64,000 nucleotides of DNA from Dermanyssus gallinae (GCA_003439945.1 QVRM01006416.1:1316001-1380000), one strand, 5' to 3'; positions 47,001 through 58,014 are shown, numbered from the stretch's first letter. Notes: generated from the sequence alone by a model not told the origin. Numbers and translations: made by a program.

Positions 47001-49208
47001 CATGCCCAGTCGACCGGAGTGACTTCCAAGGCTGCAAGCAGCAAAGCATGCGTGACGGACAGACATGTTCCGGGAAGGAAAGAAGACCGTTCTGATAATC
47101 GAGCTACAAGTAAGGTTCCATCAAAAGGCTCTGAGGACCGTGCTGAACCCGAAAGGACAACTTCCGGACAGAACGCAGCAGAAGCTGGCGTACACGACGG
47201 CGATCACCGAGCGAAACAAATTAGTCAGATCGCTGGCACAACACAATTGCGTAGTAAGCAGGCCACACAAACGATACCACGCCCAGTGGAACAGAAGAAG
47301 GTACCGGACGCCGATGTGAAGCTGGTAACGAAAGATTTAGCTAAACAACCGTCTTCGCCGGAAGCAGTGTCAAACCAACGGCAGCAAAAACAGCTCCACG
47401 CGGATGCCAAAGCTGTGATAAAGACTGAAAACGAATTTCCCAAGTCGAAAATTTTGGCAAAATCCATGGGTACAGAAATGCACAAAAAACAGGGTAACAA
47501 GTTAGTACAGAGTTCTCCTCTTGCGATGATGGCGGGAATCGGCGAGACAAGTTTCTCTGAGACAATGACAAAGCTCGACAGTGAAGCTCGCGGGTTAGAC
47601 ACAGCAGCAAAGTCTACGACAAATGCAGCGACTGCAACAAGTCACAAAAACGAGGTCAAGTCGGTAGACGTTCCCCAAAAAAAGGTGAACAATAAGAAGA
47701 CAGAATGCGTAAAGGCCATGCCGGATTCTGTGGATAAGGGCAAGGAGCCACAAATTACAGAAAGTAAGACTTGCGTGGTTACAAAAGGAACAATTGAAAC
47801 ACGTTCCGATGGTGACGGCATGCATTCTACAGCAGGTCGCGATAAAACTACCGCGCATAAAGCACCAGACAGAGGAGGTCAGCAGCGACAAGGTGGTACG
47901 GATGATAAGGGGGTGACAAATAAGCAGCACAAGGAAGATTTGACAAAACAAGTCCAATTACAGCAGCCTCAAGTGAGCGACAATGAGGCGAAGCGAGCCA
48001 AACCCAGTCAGGAAACGCAAAGCCCACCACCTGCAGAAGAGCCGAGAGCAACGAAAGGCGTTGCTCAACGGGCGGCTGCCAAGAGTACCGCTAAAGCTCC
48101 AGTCGTTGATAGCGATGAGAAAAGTGTTATCAATAGACAGCACGAAGGCAAGAACTTGCCACAGGAAACGCACAAATCTGCTTCTGGAGCAGCGAATGAC
48201 AGTATGAATGGCGGGTTTGACAAGACCACCGTTAACACTGTATCGAAGGAGTCATTTGATGCGCAACGATCTCAGGTAGAAACATGCCCTTCTGGCGATA
48301 AAGAACGACCGCATGACATCGGCACGACGAGCAGCAACAATATCAAAGCAGGGAAAGGCGAGGAAAAAGACCGGCGGACATCAAATACGACAGAAAAAAA
48401 ACCTCCGAAGGGAGGCGGACCAAAGAACAAGTTGCAGAGCAAAGACGACACGGCTAAAAATGTTACGCAGCTCACGCATCACAATAAAATGGCGGCAGAT
48501 CAACTGTCGGCTAGCGTAACGTGCTTGTTGTCTATTGCGGAGCCGAATGCGAGTCGGGCGATGGTCGAGGTAAAGCCAGCATGTGGACAGTCGTCAGAAA
48601 CTGTAACGAGCCCAAGCAGTAAACCCCGAGCTCAAGAAGGTGTACCGACTCCTAGTTTACCAAAGGAACAGACACATGAAGGGCTTACAAAGCAGTCCCA
48701 TAAAGACGGTCACGTAGTTAATACTTCAACGGTCTCCAGCTCCGTAGAAACGGCGCGGACGCGACCTGACGCTAACGTCAACTGCACTCTCAGCCCAAAA
48801 TGTACTGCCCCAGAGAACCAAATGATTCACGGCGTCTCTATAGACAAGACTATCGCCACGAACCCTACAGAACCACAACATGCTAAAACGACTCTTCTTT
48901 CTAACGGGGAACACGGCAACGGTACGGCTTCGACGACTGAGTCTTGTTGTCTACAAACAACCGACCGGAAAGTGGCCCACGACACAAACGCGACAGCAAA
49001 TGAGAACTTTAATACGTGTCAGGTAGAAATTATTGCCAAAACGGATCAGCAGAACGTTGCTGTGAAACCGCCAAAACCGCGCTCGGTCGAGGCAGCCTCG
49101 AAGCAAGTTTACAGCCCACCGCTGTTGCCCGAAGAGCGGCCAGCATCGACAACGCTAACCAGAGATCATCAGACAATGCTCGAGGCCCGGCTAAATAGAG
49201 GCAAGTGA
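44037..49208 (+). CDS. Very long disordered Ser/Lys/Thr/Gln-rich protein exon
   Basis: This is 1723 codons with no intron. The ATG is the first in frame and follows an acceptor-like TTTGTTAG. Residues 1-200 are Ser/Tyr/Pro-rich with RYRSP, RYSPP and SSYPYSNPYRD-type motifs. About 205-245 is a more conserved-looking stretch (VKFVEPKRRDSIPLDLGKIC), then an Asp run near 242 and RRSPARRPSS-type phosphosites. From about 330 to 1680 it is Lys/Glu/Thr/Gln-rich low complexity with loose internal repeats (EKSKRPEKVLKQLTDELSKQ near 705; EKSKPMEESPRQVTDG near 888). The last part (VYSPPLLPEERPASTTL) is Pro-rich. No folded domain, membrane segment or signal peptide is visible. It could be a cytoskeletal, scaffold or signalling protein, or the disordered front of an enzyme encoded by later exons. 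The TGA at 49206 may be bypassed by splicing at 49200. I do not recognise the family. Confidence 0.88.
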   Translation: MSFSSSRYRSPARSSYSSGGTTVLPKLSTSSSSPSLRARHGYSPASYGASSSSSATTLGGSHALGSHRYSPPILQYTSHSSSNACGKNGSGSSSSTSSTSCSNRFPKSATNYVPSSYPYSNPYRDSTWSSYYTTAPCSTNNWYEAYKPTVRQRPSFSSSDACTTPSSSSRRSSAVSVGMSPRQSLTESDDVSQRLAAESHGTLSRQRRTVKFVEPKRRDSIPLDLGKICRQSESAIARDLMHDDDDDGAAAAGSDGAAEGDADVQRSPRRSPARRPSSTAETIPEEEARHDERGVASDCLDVERPSRPRRRSQDPPGRDERKTRRVSMDISDVINEEEVQSKTASDEVLQPSNGSSTITERNKGRNHHPPVGPALAPHIGDNALGGAHNELGLPRLPNDIDQSSAPAQNSKRAELDGPHAEHASVSMSATNKRLLIPDTDPSPSAHGVRTGVVEAAQEKGDRAARVELSNQSLETTQMNKTHCGSNSETKTTPKSGDTKAANVSHITEHSSTTDPKKRYTANQSYMATAKRDELSSKPTVKCNGPLEVEAQRQAKTVSPITASDSGNQKETKLDQANTTHNKMETIPKTNLGKADIGSVRTDMVQKGSESGSEKCGSLSEVRKHCEKVKTYTDSVEVTSPHVDKNASTEKPTMKRQVRAVIEVAKPSCEKVVHVEKAKTDSTLISKVTSAGIEDSKQPDVSSCVSVEKSKRPEKVLKQLTDELSKQKTEAEKRDRREHTTLRVSEKQNQIEENPTQTINNQNQLLKGDERQSDATRLTEGGINQKMEKTKMILELPASQGTQSVHTDPKPADKIRAAANGQNKNSPSRAGTSIETAKKERGGQGVTDVLKPSHGRLPNRDKTNLDGTRSPPLTNSAKPVEDLHVLHSVSTEKSKPMEESPRQVTDGHKPVKQGSTPEVKEHREQMQTMIHPLDAPKQAADEPKRKSNEQQNQLKENQKTCTALTSTASDTSKQMREKTNQNYEQSTNQHAQSTGVTSKAASSKACVTDRHVPGRKEDRSDNRATSKVPSKGSEDRAEPERTTSGQNAAEAGVHDGDHRAKQISQIAGTTQLRSKQATQTIPRPVEQKKVPDADVKLVTKDLAKQPSSPEAVSNQRQQKQLHADAKAVIKTENEFPKSKILAKSMGTEMHKKQGNKLVQSSPLAMMAGIGETSFSETMTKLDSEARGLDTAAKSTTNAATATSHKNEVKSVDVPQKKVNNKKTECVKAMPDSVDKGKEPQITESKTCVVTKGTIETRSDGDGMHSTAGRDKTTAHKAPDRGGQQRQGGTDDKGVTNKQHKEDLTKQVQLQQPQVSDNEAKRAKPSQETQSPPPAEEPRATKGVAQRAAAKSTAKAPVVDSDEKSVINRQHEGKNLPQETHKSASGAANDSMNGGFDKTTVNTVSKESFDAQRSQVETCPSGDKERPHDIGTTSSNNIKAGKGEEKDRRTSNTTEKKPPKGGGPKNKLQSKDDTAKNVTQLTHHNKMAADQLSASVTCLLSIAEPNASRAMVEVKPACGQSSETVTSPSSKPRAQEGVPTPSLPKEQTHEGLTKQSHKDGHVVNTSTVSSSVETARTRPDANVNCTLSPKCTAPENQMIHGVSIDKTIATNPTEPQHAKTTLLSNGEHGNGTASTTESCCLQTTDRKVAHDTNATANENFNTCQVEIIAKTDQQNVAVKPPKPRSVEAASKQVYSPPLLPEERPASTTLTRDHQTMLEARLNRGK

Positions 49209-49526
49209 ACCCAATTAGATCAATATAGATACTCATACAGCTTCATGGCGTTCGCCTATTAATGAATGCGTAGTAACCCTGCTATAACACACTCGCCACG
49301 AAAATTTGCTTCCAAAGTCCAGTAAAGCATTTATCTATTACTAGTATATATTATAAAGTCAAATTTCGTCAGTAGTACCAGGTTCCCCCGTACCAGGTAC
49401 CAGGTACATCACCTGCCGAATCAGCGCGGCGGTATGCTGCATTCTGCAGAAACAGTAGCGTCGTAATGATGGAGGACGCTTCGTGTGCGCTAATCTAAGC
49501 GTGTTTTTTTTCTTGTTCTATGCTAG
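49201..49526 (+). other. Candidate GC-AG intron
   Basis: The long exon ends AATAGAG/GCAAGTG, an exact match to the consensus of GC-AG introns. A strong acceptor (TTTTTTTTCTTGTTCTATGCTAG) ends at 49526. Splicing removes 326 nt and skips the TGA at 49206. This is inferred from the consensus alone. Confidence 0.45.
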
Positions 49527-49565
49527 ACATGAGCATAAGCCCGTACCGCTTCATACAGGCGACCG
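49527..49565 (+). CDS. Candidate 39-nt microexon
   Basis: Joined in phase 1 to the long exon (G+AC = Asp), it reads DMSISPYRFIQAT and meets a possible donor (ACCG/GTGCGT) at 49565, again in phase 1. It could instead extend along an open frame to 49729. Support depends on the GC-AG junction. Confidence 0.35.
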
Positions 49566-49999
49566 GTGCGTATTTTTATCTATCTAACCTCACGTGTCCC
49601 ACCTTTTTCCATTATGTCCGCCGGTTGCCTCTCGAGCGTACACCAGAGCCAGCTGCCACAACAGTTGCCCCTGTAATGCGGGTGGCGGTTACGAGGCGAC
49701 ATTTGATCAGCACGAATAGCTCGAGTTGAGAGAAGTGAGCCGCCTTCATGACTCATGACGCACGATGCCGTACTACTGCTGTCTGATGACGCTTTGTCTC
49801 TCTCTCGGCTGTACGCAACTTGCTCTACCTGCACGGTGTAGACGCTCGCCGATTGGCATTCATTTCGTGGCTATCTAATCGCGGCCAACCAGCGTGGCCA
49901 ACTCTCAGCCGCCGCCACCACCATTACCACCACTCACTCTTGACTTCACGCGCCTCTCCCGATGTCTATACTTACCTAGGCGACGAGTCTGCCTGCTGA

Positions 50000-50145
50000 C
50001 TATTGTTGTTATTGTTGTTGTCAATGTGACTGCTGTTGTTTTTATGGTCATTGTGGTTATTGCTGTGGTTGTCGTTGTTGTTGTTGTTGCTGCTGCCGTA
50101 ATTGTTATTGGTGTTGGTGTCGTCGTCGTTGTTGTTGTTGTTATT
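50000..50145. repeat. (GTT)n-rich low-complexity tract
   Basis: Over 140 bp of imperfect TTG/GTT/GTC triplets. The Val-rich and Asn-rich open frames through it are repeat artefacts. Confidence 0.85.
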
Positions 50146-51190
50146 ATGCCCAAGACGGAAGCGCCTGAGGACCTCACTCAGTAGACCTGACCCCAGCAAG
50201 CGCTTCAGACGCAGCTTGACAACCCGACATATCGCGCCGCATAGCAACGCAACGCCAATGGCAACCGCAGTAGAACTCAGAGAAGGCTCGACAAACCTGC
50301 GACTAACTTAGCAGACATTTTCGTAGTAGTAGTAGTAGTAGTAGTTGTTGTAGTCGTCGTAGTAGAAGTAGTAGTAGAAGAGAGAGACTTCTTATTCTCT
50401 CTCTTTCCTAAGCCTACACTAACGCAAACCCACAGGCATACAGAATACGCCGCACGCGGTCGGTTACGGTCGGTGCACGGGCAACTATGCCCCATAGGCA
50501 CCGGTTTCTACTAGCACGAGCGGTTCTGACTGACCCTTACGGCTGCTTCGACAGCCTCGACCACACCTCGAATACTGTTCAGAGTTTACTGAGCTGTCAC
50601 GTTTCATTGCGCAATCTTAGTGGGACATGGGTAAAAGCTTGCTTGTGAAATTTGCTGAATGGTTATGCTTATCACGGCCTCGTACTGCACAATATACTGT
50701 TGTTGCTGTCTACTGTTCCACCTGTTTGCATTTGACGCGTGTGTGTTTTTTGTTGTTGCATTAGTAAAATAGGATGCAATAGAAAACGCAGAATAGAGAG
50801 TAGAATGATGCTGGGATCCAGAGAAGGCTGCGAAGTCGCCTTTCCTGTGTCTTGCAACTCTCTGGCTACACGCAAGCCAAACATATCATTGACAATTTCA
50901 AATCTTGCAATGCGTGTCGTTGTTTTGCTACAGCGACAGATTAGCAGCAGCATTTGGCTCGTATCCGCATCTTCTACAGAGCCTCTTCAGGAATCTTCTT
51001 TGAACACTTTTAATCATATCTATGTGCTTGCACACATATGGGCTTCAGACAGATGAACACTATGAAGGTACCACAATTGATTTACTATTGTTATTGATTT
51101 GCGTTTGGCCTAATGTTGTTACAGTTGTTAGACGTTAATACATTAATAATCTACGATTCACAGTGTTGTACACACGAATCTCACGGAATC

Positions 51191-51235
51191 AATATATATA
51201 TATATATATACATGTATATATATATATATATATGT
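51191..51235. repeat. (TA)n microsatellite
   Basis: Two TA runs around a CATGTA interruption. Confidence 0.9.
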
Positions 51236-51654
51236 GTGTACATACATAAGGAACTCTACAGTACTACTTTGCAATAAGCTATCGTTGAACGGATGGGATT
51301 AAAAGCCGAACAGCGACTGTGCGACTGTAGTAGCTGAGTCAGCCAAACGCTTTACTGGTAACATTTGTCCACTATGATCACCGTTACAATGACGCGTTGT
51401 CTGGTGGAGGAGAAAGCGAAGCTCACATAAGGTGCAACACACCTGTACACGCGATAGACCTTGATAGACCTTAACCTTGCTGTCAAGTGTCGGCCTAGCG
51501 TCTTGTCTCTCTCGAGGTGTCTGATCACTGTTGATAGCTTGATGCTTGTTTGTCTAGGCAGTACAGGCAGCACCCACCTCGGGCTGTTTGAGTGCGGATG
51601 ACCTTCATAACTCGCTACGGCTTCATTGAGCGCTCCGCTTGAGTATATAAGACT

Positions 51655-51725
51655 TACACAGCTAGATGATGTTTGTATCCCGACCCTAAAAGGCGTGGGT
51701 TCGATTCTGATGCGACACAAAACCG
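51655..51725 (+). other. Weak tRNA-like/SINE-like segment
   Basis: GGGTTCGATTCTG near 51705 fits a polymerase III B-box, and CAGCTAGATGATG about 45 bp upstream is a poor A-box. No cloverleaf closes convincingly and no flanking duplication was found. It may be an old SINE head. Confidence 0.3.
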
Positions 51726-54685
51726 ATTTGCGATAAGAAGCTATTTTTCTTTGTATTTTTCGTCGCATATTGAGGTCCGTTTCTTTCGGCGTTCGCTCCT
51801 ATGCATTCAACTTAAACCTTTGTAAAGGGTGAGGCAGCAACTGCCAGCGATAATCTATTTATAGCCCTGAAAAGTCTGGAACGATACTTCGTTTCTCAGG
51901 TCCATCCTGGATTCTGTCAATACACAGGGGCAATTTTTGATACCTCTATCATACGTGGATTGGTTGCTTCTTACAAGCAGAATATTGTCTGTTATGTACT
52001 GAAAGTCATGCTGTAACATTACTGGCCATTGTTGTGGGTACCACATGACATTTAGAAGTAGCATTTTAGTATTATTTTCGTTTCGACAATCGTATCTACT
52101 GAGATTTATTCTTGCGCTCTACGCTCCTTGCCTTTAGACTATCTTTTCTGACGATAGTCTTGCATAATGAGATAATGGCATACGCTTTTTAAAAATATTC
52201 TTTCTTCATATAACTCGTAAAGCCACCTTTTTTTCCACTTTTGTACTGATGTCGCAAGACATTGGCCTGCCCAACCCAGAGCCCGCAAGAATCTACCCTT
52301 TCAAAGACAACACTTTGCGGGGCATTGCTTCCTTAGCCCGTACGAATACGGCTCACCGAACCTCCCTGGTCGTTTGTTGTCTTGAAACCCGTTTTACTAT
52401 ATGGTATTTGTCAGCGCAACGGAAAAGGAACAAATTTACTCACATTATCTTGAATGACATAATATTGTTTAACAGTCTCTCTTTCTCTATTGGCTAAACG
52501 TGATGGTCGATGGGGATACGTGGTGTTTTCATTGGTTTCATATGACAGTATTGACAATGCATATTGATGGATGTCGCGCTTTCGTTTGCCCAGGTGTTCG
52601 GCATTGTGCCAGCTAAGCATCCACATACATGTACGCGCCTCCGGTATTCGGACGGCGCCGGCGGGGCCTGCCTCGAACATGGCGCCCTTTGCCTGTCAGC
52701 GACTAGTTATTAGCCATGGGCTTCTCTCTATTTGGTTTGTGTTGTGTTCGCGACGCTTTTCCTACGCCGTTCGATGTCGCGGCTGTCGCGGGAATGGACG
52801 GAAACGCCTTAAAGTAGTTACGCGCAGGGTGGTCACACACAGAAACAGAGCTCTCGCAGAGGGACATGACAGTCTGTCCTCTAGTTTGAGCGAGAGTAAG
52901 ATTGTTGATTGTTCTTATCGAATGTGCTTGGTCGGGTAGAGGCGTAGAACTGTCAAAATTCCACTGCATAGTATAGGCAGGTCTTCCTGTCCTGAAGTAG
53001 GGAAGCTAGTGGCCAGTGGCTGCACACATTCGAACACACATATACAGACACGTATATTTATGTCGCGGCAGTGAAGGCGATCAGTCACCATTCGCAAACC
53101 CAGGGCGGCATATTTTTCTCGTTGAGTCGCCGTTCTCCAGTGACCTTGACTACATACACTGGCCGCCCTGTCGCGCTCAACGAGGACACAGTCGAGAGTC
53201 GGGAGACGCCTAATCGGGCTGCCAGATGGTGAGGTGTTTTACTTGTTGCTTGTAGCTTCGGTGTGACGTCTCTCCGATCAGCTAGCGGACAAGTCGTAGC
53301 GTTGAGATCAAATCGAGCAAACGAGGGTCTGTCCTCTTCGGTTGCAGCAGCACTATCGACGATCGATCGACACCTCCGAAGGTTTTGCGAGTCGACGCAT
53401 GTATTCAAAAAAATGGGAAGGACCTGCGGCGTCACAAATCATCGGCCAGTGGCTCGAGTCATGGACGGCTGCAGGCTAACGCGTGCTAACCAATATTGAG
53501 CAACCAGCACCCACACCGACACAACCAACGATGCCTGGCAACCACACCAAGCAATCACTAGTTTGTTACTCATGAATGAAGACATTTACCTTTCTTAGGC
53601 CTCTATGCGTTGGCTGGCGGTGATGACCCACGTCACAGACGTACTCGACAATGCATTCAACTGGTGACAGAACATTTACAAAGTCTGTGTAGTCGGTGTA
53701 AATAGCGAGGGCAAGTGACAAATGAAACAAGCTCGGAATTCTTGAAGATGAACGTTGAACTTCTTTGAACGCGTTCCGGGCGCTAACCAAGCGCCCGGAT
53801 TTTGCCTAAATCGAAATTGTGGCGTAGAAGCCCACTTTATACCCGGCTAGAAATATGCACTAAAATGATCATTTAGCTACAAATTCAGCAACTAGTAGAT
53901 GCTTCGTGAAAAGATATGACCACAAAAAAATCGCTGCGATAAAATATTATTCTCACATTAATAATCAATATGTATATTTAAGCGTATTTATATATAGATA
54001 TATATATCTTCAATAGACATCTGTTCACTACTCACATCCCAAAGGGTCACAAGCGATTTCAGAGCATAACTGTCGATCGTCACGGTTTATTTTCGCGATG
54101 TACGTATCGCCAATATGTTTTTTTTAGCGTTTTTTTTAGCTATTCTATTCGCTTACAAACCACCGTCTGTACAAACACACACATACACGCGTACATACGT
54201 ATGTGGAAGAACAAGTGGGAAAAGAGGCATGATTATCCTGAGTCGTGTTGTGGTGCTCTACTCGGGCCAGGGCAGCAGGGCCAGGGCAGGAGGGTGCGCC
54301 GGCAAATGGACGGGTTTGTTCAACCCGGACGTCATACCTAGCTCTCGACGAGTGATGGGAATTCGCCTTTAGAAATGGAATTTCGAACGGCCGCTTACTG
54401 ACGACCGCTTGTCGGCCAGGCGGCGCGAACCGATGCTTACCGACCCATTACTGTGCTCGCCTGCCTCAGCCGCCGCCGCCACCACGGTGAGAGCGGCCCA
54501 AAAGCGGCAGCGGCAACAGTAGAAGCAGCGGCAATAGTAGTCATCAGCCAGACAGTAGCATAAACACTAGTTAATAGGTGCACAAACATGTGGTATGTTT
54601 CCTGAAATCCGTGAACGACAGCATTACTGGTTACCGCTAATGCCTATTTACGTCCAGATGTAAAATGCTTTTGTACATATATATA

Positions 54686-55974
54686 CAGGTAGTTCAATAA
54701 GTTCTTAGAATGAGCTTTTTAGAATTCGAATTTTGGCGCGCTTCCACCGCTATTGGGAACTGCAACTTTTCGACTGCCAGCAGTCAAAATATTATGGTGA
54801 TTGGCCGTTGCGATTTCGTTTGATCGCTTTTCCCGTGCAACGTATCGGCGTGATTTTGAAAAATGGAGAAAAAAGAGTTTCGAGTGGTTATCAAGCATTT
54901 TATTTCAAAAGTTGGAATGCGACCCAAGTGAAAACTGAGTTAGACGAGGTGTACGGTGACTCTGCGCCATGTTTTGCCACTATTTCCAACTGGATTAATG
55001 AGTTAAAAAGAGGTCGCAGGAGCACCGGGATGAACTACGTTCAAAACGCCCAAAAACGGCAACTGATTAGGAAAACGTGGAAAAGGTGCGGAAAATCGTT
55101 GCCGCAGATAAGCGAGTGAACATTAGGGAGATAGCGGAGGCCTTGGGGATCAGTTTGGGTAGTGTGCATTTCATCCTGCACGAAAACTTGAAGATGAAAG
55201 AGCTCAGAGAAAAATGGCTGCCGCATTTGCTCAACCAAGGCCAAAAAAACGCGCCTGTTTTCGCTTCACAGCGAAATTTGGCCAAGATGTCGAACAATCC
55301 GTCGGATTTTTGGCGCAGATTCATGACCGTCGATGAAAGCTGGGTCCATCACTACACTCCCGAGACCCAAGAAGCATCTTGCCAATGGTGTGCACCTGAT
55401 GAAGGACCTCCGAAGAGGGTGCGGACAACGGCATTGACCGGAAAGGTGATGGCTACAGTTTTTTAAGACCAACGTAGAATAATGCTGGTCGACTACCTTG
55501 AGAGCGGTATAACGATCACAGGAGAATATTAGGCAAGACTGTTAGACTGCCTTTAGCAAGAACTCATCGTGAAACGGCCCGCTTTGCAGAAGAAGGTTGT
55601 CCTGTTTCACCAGGACAATGCTCCTGCACACAAGTCCCGGCAAGCATCGGCAAAACTGGCCCAACTGAGGTTCGAACTTATTGAACAACCTTCCTATTCT
55701 CCAGACCTGGCCCCCTCTGATTATTTCCTCTTCGGACATTTGAAGAATAGTCTCGGTGGAAAGCGTTTTTTCCAGCAATGAAGAGGTTAAGGCTGCTGTC
55801 AATGCCTATTTTCAGTCTAAAGACGCGGAATTCTACTTAAGAGGTATAAAAGCTCTGAAATCTTGGTGGGAAAAGTGTATTGAGCATCTCGGGGAGTATA
55901 TCGAATAAGATAAATTTAAAAACATGATTTGGAAAATTCTTGGTTTTCATTCTAAGAACTTATTGAACTACCTG
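54686..55974 (+). mobile_element. Full-length, inactivated mariner transposon
   Basis: This 1289-bp element is bounded by inverted repeats of 28 identical bases (CAGGTAGTTCAATAAGTTCT then TAGAATGA; 54686-54713 and 55947-55974), with TA on each side, the standard mariner target duplication. It sits inside a short (TA)n run. The interior is a single broken transposase gene. Both ends are intact, so it could in principle be moved by a related transposase, but it makes none itself. The sequence style is mariner with the D,D34D signature. The subfamily was not determined. Confidence 0.95.
54863..55908 (+). pseudogene. mariner transposase pseudogene
   Basis: The ATG at 54863 begins MEKKEFRVVIKHFISK and shifts frame near 54910. 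A second shift near 55040-55080 leads into the helix-turn-helix part (VRKIVAADKRVNIREIAEAL). The first catalytic Asp is in MTVDESW near 55330. In-frame stops follow near 55464, 55531 and 55554. The second Asp is in HQDNAPAH near 55612. The third is in DLAPSDYFLF near 55716, 34 residues on, so all three DDD residues remain. A one-base insertion in a T run near 55768 shifts the last 45 codons, which end at a TAA at 55906. The gene is clearly non-functional. Confidence 0.93.
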
Positions 55975-55976
55975 TA

Positions 55977-56149
55977 TATATATATTTATAATTTTGAGCA
56001 GTCCCAGTACAGGTAGAAACATGTGTGTTTACACACAATACATCATCCATTTGTCGACGATGCTTGGATGTATCAGTGCAAAACAGTACAGTAACCTTAC
56101 GGGTTGGTTAAGTTATAATTATTGTATATTAATAAAACGAATGTATAAA

Positions 56150-56191
<42 letters not shown>

Positions 56192-56368
56192 CGTTTAACT
56201 TTAATTTACTTCAATATATGTTAGTAGTTTTTTTACCTACGGTATTTTGTAGCCCAATGATAGTTTTGATGATTTGACAATGTCCATCTGTCTAAGCGGT
56301 ATAGTTTTCTTGAATAAAAGTAATATCGTTGGTTTGCATGACTCTCTGTACCTGGATTAATATGTATA
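55977..56368. other. Intergenic DNA, no gene recognised
   Basis: Only a (TA)n tract at 56153-56189 was seen. Confidence 0.5.
56153..56189. repeat. (TA)n microsatellite
   Basis: About 18 TA units. Confidence 0.95.
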
Positions 56369-56550
56369 TGTCAGGCTGTTCACTGGCTACTGAAACAATC
56401 CGACTAAGGCTGAAGATGCCTCGTACAGTACCATACGAATGTTTTGCTTTTAAATGGGAAGCTAAAGTCGAACAGGCCAGACGGGAACAAGAAACTGTAT
56501 ATTATACTCAACCTGAGTGAATTAAATATAATTGAATTGATTAACGTCGC
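56369..56550 (+). pseudogene. LINE family A, 3' fragment with internal deletion
   Basis: TMRLRLK-type reading IRLRLKMPRTVPYECF and WEAKVEQARRE match the copy at 61510-61615. The sequence then jumps directly to the shared 3' UTR (TGTATATTATACTCAACCTG), omitting about 275 bp that encode the Cys-rich tail. The jump does not have GT-AG borders, so it is a deletion rather than a processed intron. It ends ATTAAATATAATTGAATTG, close to the family 3' end. Confidence 0.8.
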
Positions 56551-57782
56551 AGGGCCTCCTTGTGACTTAGGTTTACAAAAGAAAGGATGATAAAACACAA
56601 TCAATACCGCCTACCGTCCTATAAGTCTGGACTTGACTATATGTACAAATTACTGAAATAAGTTTCTCTGTCAAACTTGGGGCAACATTGGAAGACCATG
56701 AACTTTCTGTCTTCTCAAAAATTTGACTTTTACCGCGGTTAATCTATGCCGCCAATTGGTGGCAGTCAGTGCAATTTACTCTGTAAAATCGATAAAACTA
56801 TATCTCAAAGCCTTTCAAGACGGTGCTGTGGGAGACCGCTGAGTGGTTCCGCTCGCATCTAACGTCACGAAATCATGCTGTGAGAGTGGGGTCGGGCTCG
56901 AATAGCGCAAAACGATGCTTCTCATTTACCTCGTTTGATATGGTTATATCCCACACCTATCTCTATCATTCACCTTAAGTATCACCTTTCTGTCCTGTTT
57001 TTATTGGAGATGCCGAAATGACTTGTCACGTTTTGTCATAGTTAGGCATACAGGTGCTTTTGGCGTCGTGTTCCTTTGGCTGGAGTTCCTACTTCTTAGT
57101 TTTTACAAATCGGCCGCCTACCCCAGCTGAAGAGCTAAGAGACACAGGCATGCATGTTAGACATACCCGTTTAGAGAGCCAAACAGAACAGGAAGTTATT
57201 GATGTATGTTAAAGGTCGTTGCAATTGAAAGTCATCATGTTTTTGTTTGTTGTACCGTCTGACTGGTATAAACATTAATCCCGAGCCACACGCACTACCA
57301 AAGATGATACCAAATGGTGTGTGGCTGGGAAGCCCTGCGACAACCAAAAAATTAAACGTACGGTTGAGTCCCACGTACTATGCTGTATATTTGGAAAAAG
57401 GCACGCTACTATTATTTGTTTTTGGTCTTTATTAGCATTTCAGGCCTACGTCCCTAACATTCGATACGTTATAGAGACTTTAGCATTAGTTTAATACGAT
57501 CACTCCTCAATCGAACAGCAGAACACGGCGGAAACCTTTTTATAGAATGAGAGAGCTAAGATGCGTGAGAGATTGGTTTGTAAAATAAGCAAATGTCAAT
57601 TGTGACGACTGCTAAAGGTTTTTTAACCATGGAACAAGTGTTCACAATGCACATGAAACAAGCTCTTCTAAGTCCATTACTTGATTGAAATGGTTACATT
57701 TACTTTGTAAGAGTCTCTCTCATCCTAGACATATTACATGTGTGATACGACATGTGCGTTTATTGCTAGTAGTTCGACACGC

Positions 57783-57825
<43 letters not shown>

Positions 57826-58014
57826 GTACCAGATATTTTAAAAGAACAAAAAAACGGACTGTAAATATTGTTGTTACAATATTTTCTTGTTTTACGTATT
57901 ATATTATACTTACGTAATTGCTTACAATTTGTATCCGAATTTACGTTTTTGATGCGGCAGCATACCTTTATTAAGAGCTCAATAAGTGACTGACCCCCCG
58001 TAAGTGACTGACCA
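56551..58014. other. Intergenic DNA, no gene recognised
   Basis: No coding region. A (TA)n tract at 57786-57821 lies about 190 bp before the family A LINE, and its 5' limit may lie in between. Confidence 0.5.
57786..57821. repeat. (TA)n microsatellite
   Basis: About 18 TA units. Confidence 0.95.

Larger units (their letters stand above)
49566..54685. other. Intergenic or intronic DNA
   Basis: This may include introns of the long gene. No coding exon was recognised. It contains (GTT)n/(GTC)n-rich sequence near 50000-50145, (GTA)n near 50323-50345, a (TA)n tract and a weak tRNA-like segment near 51660-51720. A CGG/GCC-triplet-rich block at about 54440-54545 is followed by the mariner. Confidence 0.45.

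Noticed and set aside
44026..49236. Numerous open frames of 60-125 codons antisense or shifted to the long ORF
   Set aside because: They are shadows of the 1723-codon frame and of its low-complexity composition, with no domains of their own.
51655..51725. A functional tRNA gene
   Set aside because: A B-box is present but the A-box is poor, and no cloverleaf with matched acceptor and anticodon stems could be closed. It is kept only as a weak SINE-like segment.
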